Positions 22,708-33,319 of a stretch of 64,000 nt of DNA are shown here, in pieces. Source of the stretch: Mastigias papua (lineage: Eukaryota > Cnidaria > Scyphozoa > Rhizostomeae > Mastigiidae). The notes under the pieces were generated by a model, which had not been told where the DNA came from, made no database searches, and saw only the letters and a list, made by a program, of their open reading frames with translations. The position numbers and the translations under genes are program-made. Within the stretch, counting starts at the first letter, position 1, and each line of letters begins with the position of its first letter. The stretch lies in NCBI GenBank assembly GCA_964019165.1, contig OZ025278.1, positions 3,931,041 to 3,995,040 of the forward strand, given 5' to 3'.

Positions 22708-23560
22708 TTGAGGGCAAATGAACTAAGTGCGAACCCCCAAAAAACAGAATTTGCGGTTAATGGTCATCAAAGTAGAATAAATGCAATCAACGAAATCCCC
22801 TAGCTCAAACTTAATGATAGTGAAACAAAACAAGTTGGGAAAGTAAAATCCTTAGGTGTCATTATTGATGAAGGGCTAAAATGGAAGAATCAATTTAAAT
22901 CACTGACGGAAAAGCTAGCAGGAGGTTTATGGTCTTTGAACAAGCTAAAGGATGTTTTTCCCCAGTCTAAACTATGTGATATTTATCGTGCTCTCATTGA
23001 AGGTCACCTACGCTACGGAAACGTAGTATGGAAGAGTCTATCGTCAGCTGAACTACAAACACTGGAGCGTTTGCAAAATAGAGCCCTATCAATTATTGAA
23101 AGTGCAAGATTTAAGGACACGTGGGATAAAAATTTTCTAAATGTTGAGACCTTATTCGCTTTGATCGTTCTGTTTTGGTTTATATAACTCTCAAGAAGCA
23201 AAGCCGAGAAAGTCTATGGGGTATGTTTCAACTTAGATCATCTTTACCTAGTTATAATATTAGAAACGATAAAGATCTGCATATACCAAATGTAATACTT
23301 GCATTTTCCAAGAAAGGGCTTCAATGTGCTGGTATTAGGGCTTGGAATGTTATACCAATTTACATAAGGGAGCTGTCTTCGCAAAGTCTATTAAAAAGCC
23401 ATCTAAACAGACATTTGATGAGGAATGAAAACTAATCTATGCCACCTCAAAGAACAACTCCCTGTAAGATCAGCGGTTTTATTTCTTTATTATTCTAATT
23501 ATAGTTAAGTGTATTTATGTAAGTTTCTGTCTGTAAGTATTGCTGAATGGATATCGTTAT

Positions 23561-24190
23561 AAAAGAATTAAATAAAAGGCCGGATTGCTGTCAACCCGCC
23601 TATGATTCAGTAAAGTTGCAATTTCCTTCCGATCTGCGGAGTCAAAAGTGCGTTGATTTATGTGGCTGTAAGACCACTTTTGTGTTTCTATTTGAAATAC
23701 CAATGCTCACATCTCCCTTCAGTGCCAACAATCCTTCTGAGGGTCTTTTATGTGCATTTGTCTGTCATGTAGCAGTCGGCGACCTGTCCCCGATCGATCG
23801 GAGACATGTCCCATATCCATATGATCACTAGGATCGCACAATTTTGTGACCTGGATTTAACAGTGATCCTTGAGTCATGTAAGTGGGTCTGTTGTCATGC
23901 TATTCTCATTGTCCAGAGTGGTGTGACTAGAAATTTTGGCGCTAAAATCCAGCAAGTAGAAGAAAACTAAAACCCTTGCTAAATTTCAAGAGTTTTTTTC
24001 GACGAAGTACTACAGGGACTGAACCTTCAAATTACAGGACAAGGTCTTTCTGCTTCTCAGGTTCCCCCAAAACCAATTCCGATATTTTGAAATATCTTTT
24101 CTGTGTCTTCTGAACTCATATCAAATCTGGAAGCAATATGTAATCAACCACTAAATTTCATGAGTTTATTTCATAGTCACATATATAGTT
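23561..24190. other. No gene recognised
   Basis: A 94-codon + strand frame (23547-23831) shows no recognisable domain. No repeats noted. Confidence 0.45.
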
Positions 24191-24204
24191 GCTGCATGAA
24201 TGCA

Positions 24205-24255
24205 TAGTTGCTATTGTTGTTGTTGCTGTTGTTGTTGTTGTTGCTGTTGTTGCAT
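24205..24255. repeat. (GTT)n microsatellite with GCT interruptions
   Basis: TTGTTGTTGTTGCTGTTGTTG; about 15 trinucleotide units. Would read as poly-Gln on the minus strand but lies in no gene. Confidence 0.93.
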
Positions 24256-24509
24256 GTCGAAAATAGCATTTGCAACTTAAGGTACCTTTGAGGTTATAAA
24301 GACCTTTCATAAACTCAAAGTTATCTTATGTTCCAAATGCTATTCTCTATAAGTGTGATGCCCCAACAGTGAACTCAGACTTTGTAACAAACAGCAATGA
24401 TTCTCGTGTTTGCTTATTGAAATGAGGCAGTTCACTACAGAGGGAGTTCTTTATCGCCGGAATACGTGTCATCTGTTTTCGATTAAAAGATCTGTAGATG
24501 CATGGATCC

Positions 24510-24562
24510 CGGAGATCGCTGAGATCGCTGAGATCGCTGAGATCGCTGAGATCGCTGAGATG
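24510..24562. repeat. 9-bp minisatellite (GAGATCGCT), about 5.5 copies
   Basis: Exact tandem GAGATCGCT. Because 9 is a multiple of 3, both strands read as short peptide repeats (EIA, or SDL), which explains two open frames there. Confidence 0.95.
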
Positions 24563-25029
24563 GAACATTTTCTATCTCGATCACTGGGATCGCTGGTAAC
24601 GCAAGGATCGCTGGCAAAAGTGAATAGGCAATTTCCATTAAGATCGCAGGGTACTACTTTGTGAAATACTTGCGTCACCCAAGCAATCATATGGGAACCA
24701 AACTTTGGCGTTTTCATACAATCGTAACAGTTGGGGATCTTCAGATGCCATTGTGTAAATATGCCTAAAGGCCTTTTCAAGTGCTCCTGACTTTTTCACA
24801 AGAGCTAGTCTCTATAGCCGTGACCTCAACTGATTATTATTGTTCACTTTGGTGCCAAATTTGCATTTAGAGATGACTTTATCTCCTAATCTCGTAACCT
24901 GTTGTATTTCAAAATGAAAGTAAAACATCTGACGAGTTGCGCTGTAATCTGTTGTTTCAACTATTTGGTGGGAAAAATAGCAAAGGCGCACATTGCATGC
25001 TTACGTTTCACGTTTGTCAAGGAGATGTT

Positions 25030-25245
25030 CAATTGCTGTCGACTACACTCAACAACACCCAGAACAATAGAAATGTTGAGCGAAGGTTTTGAACATGCTC
25101 AAACTTTGCTCAAACTGCTCTCGACTACTCTCGACTACTCTCGACTACTCTCGACTACTCTCGACTGCTCTTGACTGGGTGCTCAAGCACTCTCGACTTT
25201 ACTCAACATCAAAGTTGAGCAAAGTCGAGTGAAAGCTCGACCTGA
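25030..25245. repeat. 10-bp minisatellite (CTCTCGACTA) inside a CTCGAC/GTTGAGC palindromic repeat
   Basis: Five exact CTCTCGACTA units at about 25115-25165, flanked by many variants of GCTCGACTTTGCTCAAC in both orientations (for example TTTACTCAACATCAAAGTTGAGCAAAG). Looks like a small palindromic element that expanded internally. No coding content. Confidence 0.75.
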
Positions 25246-26310
25246 ATTTTCGTCAGTTTTATACAACTTTGTACCTCAAAAGTCGACCTCAGTTTATACA
25301 GTGATTGTGTACTAGAGCTACTTCATCACTAGGCATCGGATAATGAACTAATTGAACAAAGAACTGTCCAAAATGTACTAAGCCTGCGTTTTCCGTCGTT
25401 TTTGTCTAAAACGGCTATTTTGTGTCTAACTTGAACTAAAAGGTAGGAGTTCTGTTGATTGTGTCATAAAAGGCTGTACTTGAATCTACATCGAAAGAAA
25501 TGATTTGAGTATTTTTGTTTGCATTTTTAATTATTTGTTTTTTGTTTGTTTTTCATTACGTAATTCGCTTTGCTGTAAACCTTGTGCTAGGTTATACTCT
25601 TCCATGCAGTCGTAGCGTTTGATTAATTAGTCACTATGCAATCAAACGCTACAACTACATAGAAGAGTATGTTTGCAAAGTACGCACAGTAAAAGCTTCC
25701 TGACGAAACTGAAGTTTTATTGAGCTTTAATAGAATTCTTTCTGAGTAAACTGATACTGAATTAAGTAGCAAAATATTAATACTGAGATCTTCCATTATC
25801 ACATCAAAGGCGAAAAAATACAATGAAATCTACAGCACTCCCAACAGTTCTAACTATGAACTATTCTGCATTAAAACGTAAACTAAAACGCTCTTTTTTG
25901 TCTAAAACGCTTTTTTGTTTTGAACTATGCACTAAGCTAAAAGTCCATTTCATATTGCACGAAGATCCGATCCCTATTCATCACTATACAGGAGCTGCCA
26001 GGAAATTTAACTAAGCAGGGTACATAGTCAAATTGTTCCAAAGAGTGTGTGTGGTCGATATTATGATTGCTTTGCCTGTTGTCATAAAAGTATGGCACAC
26101 TTTCTCGACCCTTCAATAGACAAATCTCTCTATCTCATTTTCACCTGTTTCCATTAGTAATAAAATATTTATAATTCTACCCTCTGATTAATAGGTGCAT
26201 CTTGCCATAGATCTCATTAAATGGACTTGTTCGGTTGGAAGTAAACTGTGTGCTGGAAATGGCCTTCTAATATCGTTAGAGTTTAATCTACCTGCACTTG
26301 GTGGCCAATT
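25246..26310. other. No gene; upstream region of the GPCR gene
   Basis: AT-rich with an inverted stretch near 25590-25670 (CTCTTCCATGCAGTCGTAGCGTTTGATTAAT versus ATTAGTCACTATGCAATCAAACGCTACAACTACATAGAAGAG), about 28 bp with few mismatches, which could be a small MITE or hairpin. The GPCR promoter is presumably here but I see no clear TATA box. Confidence 0.5.
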
Positions 26311-27138
26311 ATGGAAGTATACTGTGCCATACCACTGTCTGTGCTGACCATAGTAGCAACTATAGCCAATTTATCAATGGTCATTCATAGTTTGAAAAGC
26401 AATAGCTCATCATTCATGGTAAGCTTGGTGTTCAAACTTATTGGAATGTCCAATGTTGCATGCAGTGTTTGTTTTTTCATACTGTGGATAGCTTACCTCT
26501 TAAACAGTAAACTTCACGTGTTATGGGTTATCTCAGTAGCTTTGACGATTTCGATGTTGTTGCAGTTGGGCTTCAACTTATCTTTGGCTTTTCTAAGGTA
26601 CCAAGTGGTGATCAATCCACTTGATTACTTCACATCAGAGTCCAAACTACTACTGGAAAAGAAGTTATGTATTGCTGTCTTCGCAGGTACACTGTTGCTT
26701 TGTTTTGTCTGTACCATGGTGCGGTTCCTATTTAGCAACGTCAGGTTCTTCACAATTTTAATTGCCATCTCACGTATCATAGGATTCATCCTGCTCTGCA
26801 TATTCTATGTTAAGCTGTATTTTGCGATGAGATCGCAAAACCAAGCTATTGCAGCAAATATAGCTGAGCAAGGCCAGTCAACAACAAGCAACAAGGAACT
26901 AATCACAAGACGAAAGAAGCAATTGCGTCATACAAAGAGGTTCTTTATTGGAATCATTACAAGTTTCTTTGTACTTAACCTCCCAAGTATGGTTATGTTC
27001 TTCATTGTGAATCGGTCTCCGAAATGCAAAACATTGCAAGGGTGGTTCACTATTATATCGACTGGTCTCAGTTGTGTCAACATGGTATTTGACGCAATAT
27101 GGTATTTTTATATGGAAAGGCGCTCAAGAAGAATGTGA
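26311..27138 (+). CDS. Single-exon rhodopsin-like (class A) GPCR, orphan
   Basis: 275 codons, seven hydrophobic segments at roughly residues 6-27, 36-58, 68-92, 117-138, 144-168, 209-233 and 244-268; a plasma-membrane receptor. FLRYQVVINPLDYF at the end of segment 3 stands where class A receptors have DRYxxIxxPLxY. Basic residues (RRKKQLRHTKR) sit before segment 6. Segment 7 has NMVFDAIWYFY, a loose NPxxY equivalent. The extracellular N-terminus is only about four residues; an in-frame TAA just upstream (26284-26286) fixes the start. The frame ends abruptly after segment 7, while the +1 frame continues as GKALKKNVKNFKHELRLW to TAA at 27195-27197, which looks like the missing helix 8 and tail. 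So the T5 run at 27105-27109 may carry a one-base deletion, real or from sequencing. Ligand unknown. Probably a host gene, not a transposon. Confidence 0.8.
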   Translation: MEVYCAIPLSVLTIVATIANLSMVIHSLKSNSSSFMVSLVFKLIGMSNVACSVCFFILWIAYLLNSKLHVLWVISVALTISMLLQLGFNLSLAFLRYQVVINPLDYFTSESKLLLEKKLCIAVFAGTLLLCFVCTMVRFLFSNVRFFTILIAISRIIGFILLCIFYVKLYFAMRSQNQAIAANIAEQGQSTTSNKELITRRKKQLRHTKRFFIGIITSFFVLNLPSMVMFFIVNRSPKCKTLQGWFTIISTGLSCVNMVFDAIWYFYMERRSRRM

Positions 27139-27197
27139 AGAATTTCAAGCATGAATTGAGACTATGGATCACTGAAGGAATATATCAAGAGTTTTAA
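27139..27197 (+). pseudogene. Probable C-terminal tail of the GPCR in the +1 frame
   Basis: From about 27108 the +1 frame reads LYGKALKKNVKNFKHELRLW and ends at TAA 27195-27197. Basic, amphipathic and placed directly after segment 7, it has the features of helix 8 plus a short cytoplasmic tail. Part of the same gene if the frame break is an assembly error. Confidence 0.55.
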
Positions 27198-29163
27198 TTA
27201 GAGAGATGGTTGCTAAAACTTTGAGGTGGTTTACAAGTTATTACTTATACAATACATTGATACTGTATGTAATTGACATTACTGAGAAAATGTAAAACTG
27301 ACAATGTATATTCTGGAATCCGTAACGATAAGCATCACACAAGTAGATAGCAAAAGACAGGTGTAACTCTGCATTTCTTTTGTGGATGAGTCAGCGTTTT
27401 AGGCATTCCTTGTTGATGATTTCAGATTCACTAATAACACCTTACAGATATATAACATTGATCTACAAAAAGTTGTTTTCTTTGCTAGGTTGTATCTCAG
27501 GTGATTCTGCATTTTCTGCTGTTTTATGTTCCATTTTACATAAATCTGTGTCAACTAAGCCTATATGAAGTTATCAAAACAATTTCTTGTGGTAGTTATG
27601 CTATGTTTTGAATGATGAGCTACTATATAGTATAAGTTGAAGGTCCCATTAGCGGTATGGATAAGGTGATTCATATAGATCACATTTATGAGAGTGGATG
27701 CGTCAGAATTAACACCTAATAAGAATTAGTGAGTAAAAATGCTGATGCTGCATTATGAGACATTGTTTAGTATGATCATGCTAGACGTATTCTACTAGTA
27801 ACCAAAGCAAAATACTTCAACACAACTATTGCTCATTAAGACAAAGAACCGTACCAAAGTATGAATACAAAATACGAGCTACCAAAAAACATTACAGATT
27901 AGAGTATGTTCTTCCAGTTCCTTTAGTTAAATCGAACTTAGATTGGCATGCACAGTATCAATCACCAAAATTGCTAGTTGTTTCTCGTCAGATTATAGGA
28001 ATTCTGAACTTGAACGAGTTCTGATTTCCTATAATCCAGAGGCAAATGCTTTGTGGTGGGACTTGCAAATGATGTGAAGTGCCAACTGTTTATCTTCGTC
28101 TCTAAGTCTGATCTTAGCGCAAGTTTAGTAGGATCTCCTTTTAAATTCATCTACTGTATTTTTTTCTATTCTCTTTGAAGATGAACTTATCATAGGTGTA
28201 GCCGAAAGAATCTTTGTCATTTTTGCATTGTATTGACATTTTCACACTACCTCCAAGCACATTACTAAAGAGCAGTCGCTAGGATCACATTCGCACAGAC
28301 AGAAAATACACATCTGACATATTTTCAGACAATGAAAACAGCAAATGGGAACTAATGTCATATCGTAGAGAGGTAGTTAACCCAGTCATTATAATGACTC
28401 ACAATGATACCAAGGTTGTTGTCATTCGTATTTTCAGACAATGAATTGTAACAAAATTATAAAGCCATTTCAACAAAATTATGAAAGCACTTCAAAAGAA
28501 TTCGGTGTGAAAGCGTTTTCTACAAGTTAATTACTTACAAATATGCTTCAATTTGTCTTTTGTGATTATCTACACTGTAATCATGTGACCTCGTATTTAT
28601 TCAAACTGACGTGGTACGACAAAAGGGATATGATGTTTAAATTCAGCGCCCTCAAATTAGCCACATTGAAAGGGTTTTTGTCCCAGCAGAAAAGTGTGTT
28701 GACCAGTATAATGTGTACGTCTCACCACTATATCTTGTAGTCTTTCCGCCTACTGACGTTGCAGATTTTGAGACAAATAAAATCTTGTTGGTGTGATTGC
28801 TCTGTCTTTTCTTCGACAGCATAGAATCAGCTGACTATGTTACAAATTTGAAGGCCTGTATGCTTTTTCCAAGATAATGACTCAAAGAGAAAAAGTTTTG
28901 GGGGAGTGGCTTGCAGAGGCTCAAAGGGGGCCGTGCATATCAAACATCTCTACTGACATTCCCTTGATGAATTAATTGCTTGCCCTCATGTTATGTTAAC
29001 TCGCCCCCTGAGGGACATAATTTTTTTCCAGATTCGTGTTTTTTCAGACACCAAGCCTTTTGTTGTTAGAAGGCAGCCCCGCTTTGCTACTTGTTGAAGG
29101 AAAGCTGATATGCAAATAGGCATAGACAAAGGGTAAGGTGTTGTAGCCAAACGTAATGCTTTT
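27198..29163. other. No gene recognised
   Basis: 2 kb of AT-rich sequence. Only short frames, none recognisable. One hairpin (27991-28036) is listed separately. Confidence 0.5.
27991..28036. repeat. Near-perfect 21-bp hairpin
   Basis: GATTATAGGAATTCTGAACT and AGTTCTGATTTCCTATAATC pair except at two positions, with a short loop. Function unknown; could be the remnant of a palindromic MITE. Confidence 0.7.
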
Positions 29164-29455
29164 AAGCCTGATTTCCATATAGCCGTAAGGTGCCTGTGAC
29201 CGCCTGTGGTTGCTAACTATCATCTACCATCTGATAAACTCCCTGCACCACAGGCAATATAGTTTTAATGGAAGCACCTTCTAACTGTACCACCGGCAAC
29301 TGTTTGATGTACCGTTCAGCTACCGTTAAGCTACCGTAAAGCTACCGCAACTGCTGGGCAAAGGTTGGACAAATTCAGCTTTCTCCCAGTTGTTACGGTA
29401 GCTTTGTCGGCAGTATCGTAAGAAAGAGTTTCCATTAAAACTTAGTTCTCAGAGG
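29164..29455. repeat. Candidate MITE (starts TAAGCCTGATTTCCATATAGCCG)
   Basis: The start resembles the terminus of the MITE at 33411-34068 (AGCCTGGTATCCATATAGTC), and the interior has several copies of AGCTACCGT in both orientations and a matching ATGGAA/TTCCAT pair near each end. The other end, around TTTCCATTAAAACTTAG (29430-29446), is a poorer match. No coding capacity. I infer a non-autonomous DNA element of a related family. Confidence 0.45.
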
Positions 29456-29818
29456 TGTAGGGAGCATGAAAGATGGCAGATGGCAGAAAGAAATCGCAGG
29501 CAGTCGCATGCACCAAACGAATATAATGAAAGCTCTATATTCAGACATATTTGTCAATAACAAGCACTGCAAATATTGTTATGAATAATGCACTGTGAGA
29601 CAACTCAAGAAAAATTTAAAGAATTATGCCAGTATTATCATGGCTTTGTTCTTCAGTTATCCTCGGGACTTAGGGACAGTCCGTGTCTTGTATAACTATA
29701 TATAACTGTCCGTGAGTGCAAATTGCAATAGTGTTTAATACAAGTTCTATGAGTTTTCTTAGGTTTTTGACTTGTACCCACTCTTTCCTGGTGTCCTTTG
29801 ACTTGCCCTGGATAGTAA

Positions 29819-30220
29819 AGAAGAGGTGTAGTGTAAACGAGATCATAGTCACTAAAAGCACCTCAGGTGCAAGCGTAGAAGATATGCATAGCTACTGCCA
29901 AACAAAGATCGATCAGAAACCGAAAGGCATCATTCTTCATTGCGACACAAATAATCTTCCAAACCAACCAAACCGAAGTTCAAATAGCACAAGCAATGAT
30001 AAACCTGGCTAAATCTACTAGATCAAATGAAATCAATGTATGTGTGTCTGGTCTTATCGCTCGTGAAGATGACCTTGAAAGCAAAAGAGTGAAGACTAAT
30101 CTGATCTTGAGTGATATGTGCTCTGAGGAAAAGATAAAAGTTGTTGATCAAACAAATATACTAACTCGAAAACATTTGAATGGGAGCACATTGCATCTCA
30201 ATCAAAAGGGCGATATTTGA
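29819..30220 (+). pseudogene. LINE ORF1 remnant, SGNH-hydrolase/esterase-like
   Basis: Two overlapping frames (to 30012 and from 29996) give VEDMHSYCQTKIDQKPKGI, ILHCDTNNLPN (the GxND-type block), VCVSGLIAREDDLESKR and LTRKHLNGSTLHLNQKG (the C-terminal LHLN block with the catalytic His). In CR1-type LINEs this domain is an ORF1 esterase of unclear role. The Asn of GTND is kept as CDTNN. Dead by frameshift at about 30000. Confidence 0.7.
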
Positions 30221-30847
30221 ACATAAATTCTATAAGACATACATTTGACTTATAAGACATAAGTCACAATATTAAGCAACATAGATATATTGGCCAGTGC
30301 TGAGACAAAACTCGATGATACCTTCCCAGCAGTCAATACATATTACATAATTTTCATTCACCCTTCGCTATGATAGAAATAAATATGGGGGAGGAATCCT
30401 TGTACATGTAAAACATGGCATTCCAGCCAGAGAGTTGACGGACTATCAGCTTCCTGGCGATATAGAATGTGGTTTCGCTGAAATATCAAGAAATAGGAAT
30501 GGCTTCTTGCAAATATATACCGTCCTCCTTCTCAAGGAGAAATATATTCTTTCAAGAATTAGGGAAGGCATTAGATCACTTCAGTATAAAATTCGAAAGT
30601 TAATCTTGATGGGGGACTTTAATACGGATGAAAAGAGCCAGAATACAAGCCAATAACGAGTTCACCTGGTATAGAGGGTATAGAGGAAAAAGAAAAAAAC
30701 ACTGTATCAACCCAGGATATCGACGATCCTGTTAAAATCGCTATAACTAAATACAGCTCACACTCAAGCATTAAGAACATAAAAGAAAACTTTCATCCTA
30801 CTCAAAAATTTAAATTTCCGCCTTGCTCCACAGGGGAAGTAATAAAT

Positions 30848-31650
30848 TTGATAGAAAGACTAGATAAAAAGGAAGCATGTCCTATGGAAAGCATTCCAGC
30901 TAAAGTTCTAAAAGAAAATTCTAATTTGCTCTTGCCATACTTGAATAACACTTACAACTCATGTACAATCGAAAACTATTTTCCCAACGAACTGAAATCT
31001 GTGGTATTTCCTCACTCTTTAAAGAAGGCGATGCTTTCAACAAGAAAAACTACAGGCCGATTACCGTCCTGTCTTCAGTTTCTAAGATTTTCGAGCGACT
31101 CATGTATGAGAAAGTAATGCCTTCTGCTAAGTGCTTTCTGTCTCCCCTACTATGGTTCTTACGGAAAGGCTACAACACGCAACATGCACTTTAAAATTTT
31201 TAGAAACTTGTAAGGCAACGATAGATAGTTGAAGCTTTGCAGGTGCACTTCTAATGGATCTCTCCAAGGCGTTTGACAGTTTAAATCATGAGCTTTAATT
31301 AGCAAAACTGTATAGGTATGACTTTAGTAGAAGTCCCCCCTCGCTTATTCACAGCTATCCTTCAAACAGAAGACAAAGGGTCAACATTAATGGCTCCTAT
31401 AGCACATGGAAAGAAACTAACTTAGGTGTACCACAAGGCTCGGTGCTTGGGCCTCAGCTGTGTAACATTTATATCACTGATATATTCCATCTGATGAGCG
31501 GAACCATAATATGCAATTATGCAGATGATACTACCCTGTACTCATGTGATCGTGAGGCTAAAAATGGGAAAGCAAAACTAGAGCAAAATGCAAACCATCT
31601 AACAACTTGGTTCCCAGAAAGCCATATGAAATTAAATTAAGATAAATGTC
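30848..31650 (+). pseudogene. LINE reverse transcriptase remnant
   Basis: Pieces in shifting frames: LDKKEACPMESIPAKVLKEN; FNKKNYRPITVLSSVSKIFE; GALLMDLSKAFDSLNHEL; LGVPQGSVLGPQLCNIYITD; and NYADDTTLYSC with the catalytic YADD (about 31519-31530). A TAA follows HMKLN at 31638-31640. Confidence 0.82.
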
Positions 31651-32639
31651 ACCTAATTATTTTTGAGACTAGCAAAGAAAAAAGTTACTATGCACTTTGG
31701 AGAAGTGTAGATAGAAGAAAGTGATCATGAAAAGTTATTGGGCATCACTCTTGATAAGAAATGAAGTTTTTAAAAACACGTCCAAACACTCTGTAATATA
31801 GCTAGTCAAAAGCTCCATGTACATACACGCATTTCAATCTACATGGAAACAGAGAAACCGAAATTGTTGATGAACGCATTCATCATATCCCAGTGTAGCA
31901 ATTGCCCACTAATTTGCATGTTTCATGACAGAAATTTGAATAATGAGATAAATAGAATACATGAAAGGGCTCTAAGAATAGCATACAAGGACAATATTTC
32001 TAGTGTTGAAAACTTATTAATAATAGATAATTCGGTAACCGTTCATCAGAGAAACCTGCAGCTGCTCATGATAGAGATTTATAAAAAAGTACGACCTAAA
32101 TCCCAGCTTTATGAAGCAAATGTTTGAAGAAAAGATATTGCCTTGCAGCCTAAGGTGCTCTAGCAAACTACAACTACCGAAGGCAAAAACAACTGGCCTC
32201 GGAATTGATACAATTAGATTTGTAGGGGGGGGGGGTAGTATGGGAAAAACTACCACCAGAACTGAAAAAAGTCAGACTCTTCAAAACTTTAAAAGGCTTA
32301 TTAAAGCCCGCAAAGGTGATACCTGCAATTGCAGAGTATGCAAAGCGTTTTACCAGAACATAGGTTTATATTGGTTGATAATATTGCATTTTAATTATAT
32401 TCTATTTTAATTTAACTGTATTTAAGTATATATTTCTATTTTTGTGAATATTTGGCGTAAACTAGCTTCAGCTATACTTATTTAGCCAACTTTAAATGAA
32501 AGAGTTGATAATTTTTCAAACTTCATATAATTCAATATTTTTTACTACGTCACAATCATACACCTCTCTGTAAGGTAGCGTGCAATTGGCTGTCTGCAAC
32601 TCTAACAATATAGCATACATATCTAGCAAAAAAAACAAA

Positions 32640-33319
32640 AAACAAACGTAATGTATCAGAAAAAGAACTAGTGTAGATATGAAAAGATCAAAAGTCCATC
32701 AAGTCAGGATTGGACCAAGGTTTGTTGCGACGGCAAAAAAATATTATAGCTGCACCTAATGGCAATGTTCATTACTTTATTCATGACATGTTTTTGGGCA
32801 GTGTTGTCTAATTTAAGGTCATCAAACATTAAGAGTAGTGATTCAGACGATTTACCCATGATTCCAAGTCTGTTCATTAATAGATTAATGAAATTGACGT
32901 CAGAATAGGCATGTTTCAGATCCAGAAGAAGGGAACTATACTTTGAAGCTTTACGGTCACTCTTGATCTATATGTTAGATTCGAATCCTAAGGTCAATTC
33001 CAAGATGTAAAGAGTAGAGTTGTTGGAAATTAAGACAAGGTCTGGTCTGAGAGAGTCACCAGTGATGACGCTTGGGGATAGAAACGAGGGTAGATCGGCA
33101 TATAATAAGCAGTCTGAAAAGAGGAAAAGGTTTTAGCAAGATAGAGAAGGGCCGAGTTGTGGCGCCAAGTGTATTGGCCTTCATCGAGATACGACTTGCA
33201 GCTGGAGACGACGTGCTGGAGAGATTCAGCCTGAAGGCAGAATGAGCATGCAGATTATTGAAGGATGGACCATTTACAGAGATTTTTCCTTTTTGGAAGG
33301 GTGTTATTCAAGTATTTCA
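32640..33319 (-). pseudogene. 3' half of a split endonuclease-type LINE
   Basis: On the minus strand, reading from 33319 downward: MKYLNNTLPKRKNLCKWS, a zinc knuckle SACSFCLQAESLQHVVSSCK, YTWRHNSALLYLAKTFSSFQ, then SLRPDLVLISNNSTLYILEL, which is the PD...E endonuclease site, and DDLKLDNTAQKH near the C-terminus. It continues in frame from the other half at 37288-37975; the two are parted by the MITE and the 3-kb transposon. One stop falls after the zinc knuckle region, so the copy was already decaying. Confidence 0.82.

Larger units (their letters stand above)
20700..23560 (+). mobile_element. Degraded CR1/L2-like LINE (endonuclease + reverse transcriptase)
   Basis: A + strand non-LTR element, 5'-truncated within the apurinic-type endonuclease. 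The order is EN (20780-21540), linker (21651-22034, ending LKNGKACGTDKIP), RT (about 22040-22720) and a C-terminal region with RYGNVVWKSLSSAELQTLERLQNRA (22990-23080) to FKSHL-like text at about 23400. At least six frame breaks and stops; not functional. The tail ends GTTATAAAAGAATTAAATAAA near 23570. Confidence 0.88.
29810..32480 (+). mobile_element. Degraded CR1-like LINE with esterase-type ORF1, endonuclease and RT
   Basis: Order on the + strand: an SGNH/esterase-like ORF1 (29819-30220), an apurinic-type endonuclease (about 30340-30655), RT (30850-31650), and a C-terminal end with CNCRVCKAF (near 32325-32350). An esterase-like ORF1 is characteristic of the CR1 group. Frame breaks and stops occur in every domain, so the copy is dead. 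A G-run (G9) at 32223-32231 marks one break. Confidence 0.85.

Noticed and set aside
24347..24780. Three overlapping frames with EIA or SDL repeats
   Set aside because: Produced by the 9-bp tandem repeat GAGATCGCT; no start context or homology.
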